DNA of 40,593 bases from Thiotrichaceae bacterium (lineage in GTDB: Bacteria; Pseudomonadota; Gammaproteobacteria; Thiotrichales; Thiotrichaceae), in the NCBI GenBank assembly GCA_026989335.1, contig JALSJN010000082.1:1-40593 (forward strand). The letters are read 5' to 3'. The position numbers and the translations under genes are program-made. Shown here one piece after another: positions 7,981 to 17,183 of the stretch. Positions within the stretch are counted from its first letter, which is position 1; each line of letters starts with the position of its first letter. The notes beneath the pieces are model-generated. The model saw nothing but the letters and a program-made list of their open reading frames with translations, was not told where the DNA came from and ran no database searches.

Positions 7981-8937
7981 ATGCACGCCGCTAAAAAACC
8001 AAGTACAGCAGCACAAAAAAAGAATAAGCCTGTAGAAAAGTCGCTCACAAAAGAGCAAGCAGCTGCAATGCTAAAAGACTTATCTGATGCGAGTAAAGTG
8101 ATGAAATCATCGACCATGATGTCAGGTAAAGAGTTATTAAAAATCACCTATGCTAATGGTGAGTACCCTTATGAAAAAAAGATGAAGCTGGCGGACTACG
8201 AGAAGGAAAAACGTTCACTCCAGATTGAACTATTAAAAGTCCAAGCTTGGTTGAAAGAAAAAAATAAAAAAGTAGTAACTATCTTTGAAGGGCGTGATGC
8301 AGCAGGTAAGGGTGGCACGATCAAGCGTTTTACCGAACACCTAAACCCTCGTGTTGCACGTGTAATCGCGTTAGAAAAACCCACTGATCGCGAACTAGGA
8401 GAATGGTATTTTCAGCGTTATGTGAAGCATCTTCCCACTAATGGAGAGTTGATTTTATTTGACCGATCGTGGTACAACCGCGGTGGTGTTGAGATTGTAA
8501 TGGGTTTTTGTTCGAAACATGATCATTTAGAATTTATGCGCCAAGCCCCAATGTTTGAACGCATGTTGGTTAATTCAGATACGATTTTATTTAAGTACTG
8601 GTTTTCAGTGACTCAGCAAGAACAAATCAGACGTTTCCACTCGCGCAAACATGATTTGTTAAAGCAGTGGAAGCTCAGCCCGATTGATGTGCAATCATTA
8701 GACAAGTGGGATGCCTATACTAAGGCTCGCGAGTCGATGTTCTTTAATACCGATACCGCAGATGCGCCTTGGACAGTGATTAAGTCAGATGATAAAAAGC
8801 GCGCACGTCTCGCCTGTATTCGTCACTTTTTATATACCTTGGACTATGATGATAAAGACACCTCAGTCATTTATATGCCGGATGAGTTGATATGTGGCAC
8901 GGTTGAGAAAATGTACCCTGAAGAGGCGGTGTTATAA
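7981..8937 (+). CDS. ppk2: Polyphosphate kinase 2 (class I PPK2)
   Basis: 318 aa. An Ala/Lys-rich N-terminal extension of about 45 residues leads into the PPK2 P-loop kinase domain. Walker A is EGRDAAGKGGTIKRF (about 103-117), Walker B and lid are LFDRSWYNRGGVEIVMGF (about 159-176), and FKYWFSVTQQEQ is also conserved. PPK2 uses polyphosphate to phosphorylate nucleoside diphosphates. Family members usually have YNRAGVE where this one has YNRGGVE, a mild change. A GGAG site precedes the ATG. It is divergent from rluB and ends 4 bp from the stop of the convergent sensor kinase gene. Confidence 0.93.
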   Translation: MHAAKKPSTAAQKKNKPVEKSLTKEQAAAMLKDLSDASKVMKSSTMMSGKELLKITYANGEYPYEKKMKLADYEKEKRSLQIELLKVQAWLKEKNKKVVTIFEGRDAAGKGGTIKRFTEHLNPRVARVIALEKPTDRELGEWYFQRYVKHLPTNGELILFDRSWYNRGGVEIVMGFCSKHDHLEFMRQAPMFERMLVNSDTILFKYWFSVTQQEQIRRFHSRKHDLLKQWKLSPIDVQSLDKWDAYTKARESMFFNTDTADAPWTVIKSDDKKRARLACIRHFLYTLDYDDKDTSVIYMPDELICGTVEKMYPEEAVL

Positions 8938-8941
8938 ACAG

Positions 8942-10243
8942 TTAAGGCAAGTTAATTAAAACTTTAAAGCCGCCTAATTTTTTTGATCGGCTAAATTGAA
9001 TACTACCCGCATAAAGTTTGACAATATCCTGACATATTGCCAAACCTAAACCGTGACCCTCGGTTTGCTCATCAAGGCGCGTGCCTCTTTGGGTGAGCTT
9101 CTCGAGAGCTTGGCTGGCGATACCTTTACCATCGTCTTCTATGCTGATGATGACGGAAGTATTCTGTGCTTCTTTTTCAATGGTGCATTCAACTGTTTTA
9201 TCTGCCCATTTGCAGGCATTGTCAAGCAGGTTGCCGAGCAGCTCTAACATGTCTTCACGGTCACCGAAGGTGCTGATGTTATCGGCAAAATGATAGTAGA
9301 TATTAAGGTCAGGTTTTTGGTGTGCTTGTTTGAGTACATCAACTAACACGGGTAATTCTTGGCGAGGGTCAAAACGTTGTTTAGTATTCCCTAAGCCTGC
9401 CATACGGGCTCTTTTGAGCTCTCTTTCAGTTAGTTGTTGGATTCTTTCTGCTTGTTTTTTTGCATTTTCAGGATTGATATTGGTTTTATCTAGCTGCTGT
9501 AATAATAAACTAAGAGGTGTTTTTAACGCATGCGCAAGGTTACCCAAAGAGTTTCGTGAGCGTTCCATACGCTGCTGCATAATACTCATGCTGTGATTAA
9601 ACTCTTTAACCAAGGGGTATATTTCACTGGGTACATCTTCAGATAGTTTCTGAAGTTTGCCTGCCTCAATCTGTTTAACTTCAAGCCGTGTATGATCCAA
9701 ATGTTTAAATAAACGGCGAATAATATAGCGTTGAAGTAATAGCATTGCGATCATTCCTATAATGCCAATGACAGCAAAGGCAATTCTAAAATGACGTAGG
9801 TGCTTTTTATACTCGGTCATATCTTCAGCAATTGATAGTACTGCTGGTTTCCCCGAAATATCAATAGCTTTGCTCCAAATAAATAAGCGTTGGCCATCAG
9901 GGCCCGCTATATTTCGTTGAACATTTAATGACTTATCAGAATGTGCGGGTAGTTTGTAGCCAGCTAAAGAAGGTGAATACAATACTTTACTTCCTTGGGT
10001 TATTTGAAAGTAGCGTCCGGATAAGGGGGTTATATAAATGGGGTCAGTTTGCTTTGTATAAAAATGTAAAGGTTTGTTGGTGATGATTTTTTGGAGGTTT
10101 TCGGCTTCATGAGAGAGGCGTGAAATGGCAAATTTTTGTAATAAATGTTGGGTGGAAGTGCTGGCGATCGTTAATAAAACAATGATCATAAATGCAAAAA
10201 TTAGGGCTAAACTGAGTTGTAGTTGATGCGCTAATGACTTCAT
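8942..10243 (-). CDS. PhoQ-type sensor histidine kinase
   Basis: 433 aa. First transmembrane helix about 10-28, periplasmic sensor about 30-152, second helix about 153-171, HAMP-like linker, then a dimerisation domain with NLAHALKTPLSLL (phospho-acceptor H238). The ATPase domain has LLGNLLDNACKWA (N box), EDDGKGI (G1) and GHGLGLAI (G2). The N-L-x-H-x-L-K-T-P H-box is the PhoQ subtype. Its ATG overlaps the regulator's stop as ATGA. Cotranscription with an upstream cytochrome c suggests a metal, redox or envelope signal, but the ligand is unknown; a Mg2+ acidic patch is not evident in the sensor. Confidence 0.9.
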   Translation of the reverse strand: MKSLAHQLQLSLALIFAFMIIVLLTIASTSTQHLLQKFAISRLSHEAENLQKIITNKPLHFYTKQTDPIYITPLSGRYFQITQGSKVLYSPSLAGYKLPAHSDKSLNVQRNIAGPDGQRLFIWSKAIDISGKPAVLSIAEDMTEYKKHLRHFRIAFAVIGIIGMIAMLLLQRYIIRRLFKHLDHTRLEVKQIEAGKLQKLSEDVPSEIYPLVKEFNHSMSIMQQRMERSRNSLGNLAHALKTPLSLLLQQLDKTNINPENAKKQAERIQQLTERELKRARMAGLGNTKQRFDPRQELPVLVDVLKQAHQKPDLNIYYHFADNISTFGDREDMLELLGNLLDNACKWADKTVECTIEKEAQNTSVIISIEDDGKGIASQALEKLTQRGTRLDEQTEGHGLGLAICQDIVKLYAGSIQFSRSKKLGGFKVLINLP

Positions 10244-10914
10244 TTCGTGTTACTTTCTTCAATAAAGGTATAGCCCTGACCACGTTTGGTAACAATGCGA
10301 TCCTTACCGATTATTTTGCGTAAATGCCTCACATAAACTTCAATAAGGTTACTGTCTTTATCAAAATCTTGATCGTAAACATGTTCTATTAAGCGCGTTT
10401 TAGTAAGTATTTTATCAGGATTTAGCATAAAATAACGCAGTAGACGAAACTCTGTGCCTGTTAAATCCGCAATTACTCCTGTGGTTAACGTCACGGTTTG
10501 CCGCTCTTCATCCAATGCTAAGCCGCTACCCGAAATAGTATTGCCAACTGATTTGTGATGGCGACGCAATAATGCTTGAATACGTAACAGCAGTTCCTCA
10601 AAATGAAAAGGCTTACCAATATAATCATCAGCGCCTGCTTTAAAGCCATCGACACGCTCATGCCAAGTATCGCGTGCCGTTAAAATAATAACGGGAACAG
10701 CGTTATTCTGCTCCCGCCAGTTTCTTAGCACATCTAAACCAGAGCGTTGTGGCAACCCAAGATCGAGAACCACGGTATCATAGGGCTCTTCATTGCCCAT
10801 AAACTCAGCATCAACACCGTTATCAGCAATATCAACCGCATAGCCTTGTTGTTTTAATTGCTGATGCAGGTTTTGGCTAAGCTCAGGATCATCTTCTACC
10901 AGTAATAAACGCAT
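10240..10914 (-). CDS. OmpR/PhoP-family response regulator
   Basis: 224 aa. Receiver domain with acidic pocket EDD (8-9 region), phospho-acceptor D51 in VVLDLGLP, TARD and the conserved Lys in GKPF near residue 102. The C-terminal winged-helix DNA-binding domain (about 125-220) has LTGTEFRLLRYF, VYDQDFDKDSNLIEVYVRHLRKI and TKRGQGYTF. It is paired with the PhoQ-type kinase by a 4-bp overlap and begins 10 bp after the cytochrome c stop, so all three genes should be one transcript. PhoP or QseB-like assignment cannot be settled from sequence alone. Confidence 0.92.
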   Translation of the reverse strand: MRLLLVEDDPELSQNLHQQLKQQGYAVDIADNGVDAEFMGNEEPYDTVVLDLGLPQRSGLDVLRNWREQNNAVPVIILTARDTWHERVDGFKAGADDYIGKPFHFEELLLRIQALLRRHHKSVGNTISGSGLALDEERQTVTLTTGVIADLTGTEFRLLRYFMLNPDKILTKTRLIEHVYDQDFDKDSNLIEVYVRHLRKIIGKDRIVTKRGQGYTFIEESNTK

Positions 10915-10924
10915 ACTTTAGTGC

Positions 10925-11419
10925 CTACTTCATTTCACCCTTATGATTCATTCCTTCGTGCTTCATGCCGCCTTCATGTTTCTTGTCTTGCCTTTCAGAT
11001 CTTTTCTTACCGTGCATTTCTTTCACATGATCTTCAAAACCTTCTGGTTTATCAATATCGCCTTCATAAATATAAGCTGCTATTTTTTCTGCATCTGCTT
11101 TGGGTATTGACATTGGTGGCATAATTTTAAAACGCCGAATAGCCCCGCGCATCATACTTTTACTTTCATCTGGTTTTTCTACCCAGCCTGATACCGCTTG
11201 CACAAAAGAATCTTTATCACTATAAGTGCTGATATAGTGCATTCTTACTGCTGCTATTGGTGGCGCGATACGTTTCGCCATATCCATACCACCTGTTGAC
11301 CCGTGGCAGACAGCACAGCTTTGCTTATATAAAGCTTCACCCGTTTTTGCATCTTCGGCAAAACTTATTTGCGATATTAATAATAGTGTTGCAGTTGATA
11401 GTATTTTTACGATTTTCAT
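10925..11419 (-). CDS. Periplasmic class I cytochrome c with Met/His-rich tail
   Basis: 164 aa. Sec signal peptide (ISFA near residue 21), heme attachment motif CAVCH (C35, C38, H39), and a likely axial Met in KIMPPMSIPKADAEKIAAYI, as in cytochrome c of class I. After about residue 128 the protein ends in a hydrophilic tail with HEGGMKHEGMNHKGEMK, in which His and Met alternate in the style of copper-binding segments. It is the first gene of the operon with the PhoPQ-type system. Electron partner unknown. Maturation would use the Ccm system encoded at 28061-35311. Confidence 0.88.
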   Translation of the reverse strand: MKIVKILSTATLLLISQISFAEDAKTGEALYKQSCAVCHGSTGGMDMAKRIAPPIAAVRMHYISTYSDKDSFVQAVSGWVEKPDESKSMMRGAIRRFKIMPPMSIPKADAEKIAAYIYEGDIDKPEGFEDHVKEMHGKKRSERQDKKHEGGMKHEGMNHKGEMK

Positions 11420-11527
11420 TTTTGTATTATCTCCTAGTCATTTAATACTAGTTAATGATAATAAATATAGCTTAAATCAAGCTTAAAATAATATATAGAG
11501 TAAAACTAAAGTGAGTGATATTGACTA

Positions 11528-11581
11528 AATCTAAATTCAGATTCATTTAAGGTTCTTCTTGTATATTAGATTTCTCTAATA
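11528..11581. promoter_or_regulatory. Palindromes in the divergent cytochrome c / DUF2202 intergenic region
   Basis: The 179-bp region between the divergent genes carries two inverted repeats: AATCT-N6-AGATT (11528-11543) and TATTAGA-TTTC-TCTAATA (11564-11581), the latter perfect and overlapping a possible -10 box TATATT at 11562. They could be operators, for instance of the neighbouring response regulator, but no defined consensus is matched. Confidence 0.35.
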
Positions 11582-11598
11582 CAGCAAGGAATTAAAAA

Positions 11599-12282
11599 AT
11601 GAAACAAAGACACCTATTATTAACTAGTTTATTCAGCGCAACACTTCTTTTAACGGCATGCGGAGGTGACTCATCTTCTGATTCAGGGTTTAGTTCAGAA
11701 ACTAGCGAAGAGTCTACAGAGTCAACCTCAACCTCAAATGAAACAAGCTTAAGCAAGATTGAAGTAGAAGGCTTATTATTTATGCGAGAAGAGGAGGAAC
11801 TCGCAAGAGACCTTTATTTAGACTTATTTGATGCAAAAGGCCTAACGGTTTTCCAGGATATTTCAAATAATGCCGAAAGCAAACATGCTGAGAAAATGAA
11901 GCAATTAATGGCCAAGTATGGCATTGATGATCCCTCAACGGGAGAACGAAATACTTATACAGGTCAGGAGCTACAAGCGTTATACGATGAACTGTTGAGC
12001 CAAGGCCTAGGTAGTGATGACCTTGCTGCACTACGTGTAGGTGCCTTAGTAGAGGAAACCGATATCCGTGATATCAACACTCATTTGGATCATGTTTCTG
12101 CAGAGCACACGGATATAATTGCAAGCTACAAAAATTTATTATGTGGTTCGCGTAACCACCTACGTGCATTTGCTGAACAAATTGAAAATGAAACGGGAAG
12201 TAGTTATGTAACTCAAGTCTTAGAGTTAGATACAGAGGTTCGCGCTATACTAACATCGGATAAAGAACGTTGCGGAAAGTAA
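11599..12282 (+). CDS. DUF2202 (ferritin-like) lipoprotein
   Basis: 227 aa. Lipoprotein signal ending LLLTAC with C21, a Ser/Thr/Glu-rich linker to about residue 50, then a four-helix DUF2202 domain: EEEELARDLYLDLF, SKHAEKMKQLM, VGALVEETDIRDIN and LLCGSRNHLRAF. The spaced Glu and Glu-x-x-His motifs resemble a ferritin-like di-metal site, as proposed for this family; enzymatic role unknown. An AAGGA site precedes the ATG. It is divergent from the cytochrome/two-component operon and is followed by its own terminator, so it may be a target of that system. Confidence 0.88.
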   Translation: MKQRHLLLTSLFSATLLLTACGGDSSSDSGFSSETSEESTESTSTSNETSLSKIEVEGLLFMREEEELARDLYLDLFDAKGLTVFQDISNNAESKHAEKMKQLMAKYGIDDPSTGERNTYTGQELQALYDELLSQGLGSDDLAALRVGALVEETDIRDINTHLDHVSAEHTDIIASYKNLLCGSRNHLRAFAEQIENETGSSYVTQVLELDTEVRAILTSDKERCGK

Positions 12283-12325
12283 GCTTTTCTTTATATTTCT
12301 AAACATATTTCTAAATTTTTCACCT

Positions 12326-12353
12326 AAAAGCCTCAATACTTATTGAGGCTTTT
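12326..12353 (+). terminator. Rho-independent terminator after DUF2202 gene
   Basis: Perfect 13-bp inverted repeat AAAAGCCTCAATA / TATTGAGGCTTTT with a 2-nt loop, GC-rich in the upper stem and ending in T residues. Confidence 0.88.
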
Positions 12354-12415
12354 CAGTTTCAATTCATTTTAATGCACTATATTAGTATTAACTTATATTG
12401 AGAATGAGACTTAAA

Positions 12416-13834
12416 ATGAAAAAGATACTAAGCTTTCTTCTACTACTATTAATTGTTGCAGCTGCCGTTGCACTGGTTGTCACTAAAGTAAAAAACAAGC
12501 CTGCGGTTGAGCACCAGGACTTGCAGTTTCCTTTAAAAGCGGTAGAAGTTATTCGCGTTCAGAAAATTCCTTTTCGTGCGCGAGCGTTAGCATTTGGCAA
12601 TGTTGAGCCTACAACAGTGTTGAAGGCAAAGTCAGAAGTTAGCGGTAAAGTCAGTTATATTCATCCGCAACTTAAAAAAGGGGCAAGCCTTAAAAAAGGA
12701 ACGGTTGTCTTACGCATTGAGCCCACCACTTACAAGCTTTCACTTAATCAGAGTAAAGCGGGCTTGGCGGGGAGTGAGTCATCTTTAAAGCAACTAGAGA
12801 CCGAAGAGAACAGTACTCGACGTGCTTTGAACTTGTCACAGAAAAACTTAAACGTTGGACTAAAAGAGCTTAATCGCATTAAGTCATTATGGAATAAACG
12901 CCTTATCGCTCGCTCGACATTGGATAAGGAGGAACAAAAGGTATTATCTTTACGCCAGCAAGTTCAAGATGTGCAAGGCAAGTTAGCCAGTTATGCCAGC
13001 CGCAAAGCAGCTACTCGCGCGCAAATAAAACAATCAAAGTCACTCGTTAATCAAAGCCAAGACAAACTCGGAAGAACAGAAGTGCGGCTACCTTTTGATG
13101 CACGTATCGGTACGGTTTCGGTTGATAAAGGCGAGTTCACCCCCGCCGGTGGTTTGCTGTTTGAAGCCTTGGGGGTACAAGCAGTAGAAATTAATGCCCA
13201 ACTCCCAACCAAACAATTTCGCCCATTAGTTACAGGGCTTGCCGACGGTAGTGGTAAAAGCATTAGCTTGAAAACACCCGAAGGCATTCAAGGTGCTTTA
13301 AGCAATATGAACCTTGAAGCACGTGTGCGTTTAGTCGGTGACTCTAGTGAATCTGCCATTTGGGAGGGTCAGTTAATTCGCATGAGTGAAGCGGTTGACC
13401 CAACGCGTGATACCTTAGGTTTGGTGATTGCAGTCAATAAGCCGTATGAAAATATAATCCCCAGGAAACGTCCGCCGTTGCTTAAAGGTATGTTTACCTC
13501 GGTTGAACTATTATCCCCCGCGCAAGCGACTTTAGTTGTTCCACGTAAAGCGGTTCATCAAGGTAGAGTCTATGTAGTTGCCATTAAGGAGGATAAACCG
13601 GTACTGCAAATTATGCCTGTACACATCCTATTTCAAGAAGGTGAAATGCTGGTCTTGGATGAAACCAAGGATGCGGGTTTAATCGGCAAACAAATCATTA
13701 TCACCGATGTAATTCCAGTGATGGAAGGCTTGCCACTTAAAGTCATTGAAGCGTTGGATTTTCAGAAAAACCTCATCAAAGAGGCTTTAGGCGAGCTTGA
13801 AAATACTGTTAATAATCAAGGTAAAAAGCCATGA
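12416..13834 (+). CDS. RND efflux periplasmic adaptor (membrane fusion protein)
   Basis: 472 aa with the start used here. An N-terminal membrane anchor (LSFLLLLLIVAAAVALVV) is followed by a biotinyl-lipoyl half (AKSEVSGKVSYIHPQLKKGASLKKG), a long alpha-hairpin of about 130 residues (SLKQLETEE to SQDKLGRTE), the second lipoyl half (VRLPFDARIGTVSVDKGEF) and beta-barrel and membrane-proximal domains. It links the inner-membrane RND pump to an outer-membrane channel. In-frame ATG at 12404 and TTG at 12398 are possible alternative starts. The stop overlaps the pump start as ATGA. No TolC-like gene is present, so an unlinked channel must be used. Confidence 0.9.
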   Translation: MKKILSFLLLLLIVAAAVALVVTKVKNKPAVEHQDLQFPLKAVEVIRVQKIPFRARALAFGNVEPTTVLKAKSEVSGKVSYIHPQLKKGASLKKGTVVLRIEPTTYKLSLNQSKAGLAGSESSLKQLETEENSTRRALNLSQKNLNVGLKELNRIKSLWNKRLIARSTLDKEEQKVLSLRQQVQDVQGKLASYASRKAATRAQIKQSKSLVNQSQDKLGRTEVRLPFDARIGTVSVDKGEFTPAGGLLFEALGVQAVEINAQLPTKQFRPLVTGLADGSGKSISLKTPEGIQGALSNMNLEARVRLVGDSSESAIWEGQLIRMSEAVDPTRDTLGLVIAVNKPYENIIPRKRPPLLKGMFTSVELLSPAQATLVVPRKAVHQGRVYVVAIKEDKPVLQIMPVHILFQEGEMLVLDETKDAGLIGKQIIITDVIPVMEGLPLKVIEALDFQKNLIKEALGELENTVNNQGKKP

Positions 13835-16800
13835 TTAAGTATTTCATAAAGCACCCTACGGCGGCCAATATTTTAATGATGGCGATTATTGCTATCGGCT
13901 TGGCATCCATTTCAAAGTTAAATAAAGAGTCTTTTCCTTTATTAAAACCTAGCAAGGTTCAGGTACAACTTGCCTACCCTGGGGCAAACCCCGCTGACAT
14001 TGAAGAGGCGATTTGTAACCGCTTAGAAGATGCTACCGATGGTATTAGCTTTCTTAAAGAACAAAAATGTGATGCCCGCGATAACATGGCAATATTCACT
14101 TTAGAGATGCAAGAAGCAGGAAATATCAAAGCTTTTTATGATGATATTAAAGCTGCTGCCGACGGCATTTCTGACTTCCCTGCTGAAGTGAAAGACCTCA
14201 CTATTAAAGAACTAGGGCGTATCAGCGCGGTTGCCAATGTTGTCATTACCTCTGACAATCTAAGCACCACTGAGTTAAAAGCATTAACAGAAGAGTACCG
14301 CAATAAGCTTTTGGCAGAACCTCAAATACCCATTGTTACGGTTGATGGTTTCTCAACTCACCAACTGCAAGTTTTAATTAGCCCCGATGCGATGCTTAAC
14401 TATCAACTCAGCGTGCAAGATATTGCCAATTTAATTTCATCGCAAGCGCTAGAACTACCCGCAGGGACGTTAGAAAGTAGCTCAACATCTTACCAAATTC
14501 GCTTTGATAACCCGCGCAAAACTGCCGAAGAGCTGGCTGATTTAGTGATTATCAATTCACCTAAGGGTGGTGAAATCAAACTCGGGGATATTGCGCGTAT
14601 TGTAGATAAATTTGAAAAGCGCGAGGACCGTGTAGAACTTAACGGTAAGCCCGCTGGCATTCTAAAAGTGAGTAAGAATACTACGGACGATACCATTACA
14701 GTCTTCAATGCGATTAAGCAATTTGTCGAAACTGAAAATCAAATACTGCCCGAAAGCACGCATTTAACCATTACCCAAGATAAAGCCACGCAAGTGAGCG
14801 ACCGTTTAAAACTATTATTGGTTAACGGCTGGCAGGGCTTGTTATTAGCAGCTTTAAGTTTATTTGTGTTTTTTAGTTGGCGCTATACCTTTTGGATTGT
14901 GCTGGGCTTACCGATTTCATTTCTCGGTGGTTTGGCGATGATGGTGTTATTCGGCGTTACCATTAATATGATTTCGATGATCGCGCTGCTTATGGCGATT
15001 GGTATTTTAATGGATGATGCCATTGTGCTTTCTGAAAGTATCGCACATGAATACAAAAAAGGTAAAACACCCACGCAAGCAGCCATTGATGGCACTCAAC
15101 GAGTCCTTGCTGGGGTCTTCGCCTCGTTCCTGACCTCAGCGTTTTTATTTGGTAGCTTGCTGATGATGAAAGGCGATATGGGGCAAATTTTAGGTGTCTT
15201 GCCGGTGGTTCTGCTGTCTGTTTTAACGATTAGCTTAATGGAGGCATTTTTAGTTCTACCGCATCATTTAATGCATTCTCTCTCGCATACCCATGAAAAA
15301 GAAGCACCTAAACTACGGATAAAAATTGAAGCTTTTTTTAACCGTATGCGTAGAGGCATGAGTAACTTTGCTGCACTCGCCATTCGTTTTCGCTATGTTA
15401 CCGTGGGGCTTGCCTTAGCGATGTTAGTGTTATCGGTAGGTTTGATTGCAACCGGTAAAGTAAAGTTTAAAGCATTTCCTGATCTTGAAGGCAATACGGT
15501 TGATGCCAGAGTGCTTTTACCCCAAGGTACGCCGTTGATTGATACCGAGAAAACAATGCGCATTATTTTAAATGCCTTAGATAAAACCGCTGAAGAGTTA
15601 AATAAAAACGAGCCAGAACCATTAATTAAAAATGTTCAGTTAACTTATGGCAAGCATGGTGATGTACCTGAAAATGGTACACATTTAGCAACCGTCAGTA
15701 TTGATCTTCTCAATACAGAAATTAGAAATACCAAAATGGCTGAATTCACCCGCCTATGGCGTAAAAATAGTGGTGATTTGCCGGATGTAATAACGGTGCA
15801 ATTTAGAGAACCGAAAATAGGCCCAGCAGGGCGTGCCATCGAAATTCGCCTTAGCGGACAAGATTTAAATAAGCTTTCAAAAGCATCGTGGGAGTTACAA
15901 AACTGGTTGCGTGGCTATGACGGTGTTTCAAATCTGCTGGATGATTTACGCCCCGGAAAGCCCCAATATTCGGTCAAATTGAAACATGGCGCTTTAGCTG
16001 CAGGGGTTGATTCACGCAGTATTGCAGGCCAGCTTCGCGCCGCTTATCAAGGCACTAAAATCAACGAGATATATCAAGGCCGTGAAGCCTATGAAGTCAT
16101 TGCTAAGCTTGATAATAAACCACAGCAAGCTGTTGCAGATTTTGATAACTTCAATGTGTTTTCACGCAAAGGTGAGTCAATTCCGCTAAGCAGCGTCGCA
16201 ACGATTACTGAAAAGCGCGAGTTCGCTCGTATCGCTCATTATAACCACCAGCGCACGGTGACAATTTTTGGTGACGTTGATGCTAATATTGCCAACACCT
16301 CAGAAATTATTGCTGATACTGAAAAGAAGTTTTTAACCGATTTACAAGAGCGTTACCCCAGCATTAATTTTGCGTTAAAAGGCGAAGTAGAAAGCGGCAC
16401 TGAAACTAAAATGTCGATATTAACCGGTTTTGGATTGGGTGCCTTAGGTGTGTTTTTATTGTTGAGTTTAGTGTTCCGTAATTATCGCGAACCAGCGATG
16501 GTGATGCTTAATATTCCGCTGGCACTTATTGGCGCTATTTGGGGTCATCTCATCATGGGCTTGGATTTCACCTTACCAAGTATGATCGGCTTTGTATCGC
16601 TTGCAGGTATCGTGGTGAATGACTCAATCTTACTGGTGGTATTTATTAAGCATCATGTAGAAGAAGGTTTGTCCTTTCACGATGCAGCAAAAGAAGCGGT
16701 TTATGATCGTTTTCGTGCTATTTTCTTAACTTCGACAACCACCATTGCAGGCATGGGGCCATTGTTATTTGAAACCAGTACACAGGCTTTGGTACTGGTT

Positions 16801-16956
16801 CCATTAGTAACCAGTATCGTTTTCGGAATGCTAACATCCACCCTGTTAGTGATGTTAGTTCTGCCTGCTGTCTACGGCATTATGGAAGATATTGGCTTTG
16901 TGAAAATAGTAAAGAAATCCCCCGACGAAAATCTTGATACTCATGCTGAAGTATAG
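13831..16956 (+). CDS. RND family efflux transporter permease
   Basis: 1041 aa, full length for the AcrB/HAE1 superfamily. It has the two-fold repeat: TM1, a first periplasmic loop (with LAYPGANPADIEEAICNRLE), TM2-6, then TM7, a second loop and TM8-12. TM4 contains MAIGILMDDAIVLSESI with the proton-relay Asp pair. The second half has the equivalent LAGIVVNDSILLVVFI and GxFFLTSTTTIAG-type (here AIFLTSTTTIAGMGPLL) blocks. It is an inner-membrane, proton-driven exporter working with the upstream adaptor. Substrate cannot be told from sequence; heavy-metal CusA signatures were not seen, so small amphiphilic molecules are likely. Confidence 0.92.
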   Translation: MIKYFIKHPTAANILMMAIIAIGLASISKLNKESFPLLKPSKVQVQLAYPGANPADIEEAICNRLEDATDGISFLKEQKCDARDNMAIFTLEMQEAGNIKAFYDDIKAAADGISDFPAEVKDLTIKELGRISAVANVVITSDNLSTTELKALTEEYRNKLLAEPQIPIVTVDGFSTHQLQVLISPDAMLNYQLSVQDIANLISSQALELPAGTLESSSTSYQIRFDNPRKTAEELADLVIINSPKGGEIKLGDIARIVDKFEKREDRVELNGKPAGILKVSKNTTDDTITVFNAIKQFVETENQILPESTHLTITQDKATQVSDRLKLLLVNGWQGLLLAALSLFVFFSWRYTFWIVLGLPISFLGGLAMMVLFGVTINMISMIALLMAIGILMDDAIVLSESIAHEYKKGKTPTQAAIDGTQRVLAGVFASFLTSAFLFGSLLMMKGDMGQILGVLPVVLLSVLTISLMEAFLVLPHHLMHSLSHTHEKEAPKLRIKIEAFFNRMRRGMSNFAALAIRFRYVTVGLALAMLVLSVGLIATGKVKFKAFPDLEGNTVDARVLLPQGTPLIDTEKTMRIILNALDKTAEELNKNEPEPLIKNVQLTYGKHGDVPENGTHLATVSIDLLNTEIRNTKMAEFTRLWRKNSGDLPDVITVQFREPKIGPAGRAIEIRLSGQDLNKLSKASWELQNWLRGYDGVSNLLDDLRPGKPQYSVKLKHGALAAGVDSRSIAGQLRAAYQGTKINEIYQGREAYEVIAKLDNKPQQAVADFDNFNVFSRKGESIPLSSVATITEKREFARIAHYNHQRTVTIFGDVDANIANTSEIIADTEKKFLTDLQERYPSINFALKGEVESGTETKMSILTGFGLGALGVFLLLSLVFRNYREPAMVMLNIPLALIGAIWGHLIMGLDFTLPSMIGFVSLAGIVVNDSILLVVFIKHHVEEGLSFHDAAKEAVYDRFRAIFLTSTTTIAGMGPLLFETSTQALVLVPLVTSIVFGMLTSTLLVMLVLPAVYGIMEDIGFVKIVKKSPDENLDTHAEV

Positions 16957-16966
16957 ATTAGATAGT

Positions 16967-17007
16967 TGAAACCTTTTCTCGAGTTAGGTGACGAGTAACG
17001 GGTTTCA
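16967..17007 (+). terminator. Hairpin after RND operon, possible terminator
   Basis: TGAAACC pairs with GGTTTCA (7 bp) around an inner CTCG/CGAG stem. A strong T-run is missing (ATAATGTTATTATTTG follows), so it may be a weak or Rho-assisted terminator. Confidence 0.4.
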
Positions 17008-17068
17008 TAATGTTATTATTTGAATGGAATTTGATTAAGTTGTGGGTTTATCTTCGGCTGTGGTGTTG

Positions 17069-17145
17069 TAATTTACCATTTTGAGAAATGCAAGGACCTC
17101 CTTGTGAGACCTTTGCGTTTTATCAATGCTCCTGCTGGTAAATTA
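17069..17145. repeat. Short imperfect inverted repeat
   Basis: The ends TAATTTACCA (17069-17078) and TGGTAAATTA (17136-17145) are perfect 10-bp inverted repeats. Inside, GCAAGGACCTC and GAGACCTTTGC form an imperfect second stem. The 77-bp unit lies 38 bp before the start of the next gene and could be a small palindromic element or a leader hairpin. Confidence 0.35.
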
Positions 17146-17183
17146 GTATATTATTAAATGCTAACTTACTAATGGAGGCTGTT

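Noticed and set aside
17069-17145. Insertion sequence end, because GAGACCTTTGC resembles ends of some IS5-group elements
   Set aside because: No transposase, only a 77-bp hairpin, and the resemblance is a short match from memory.
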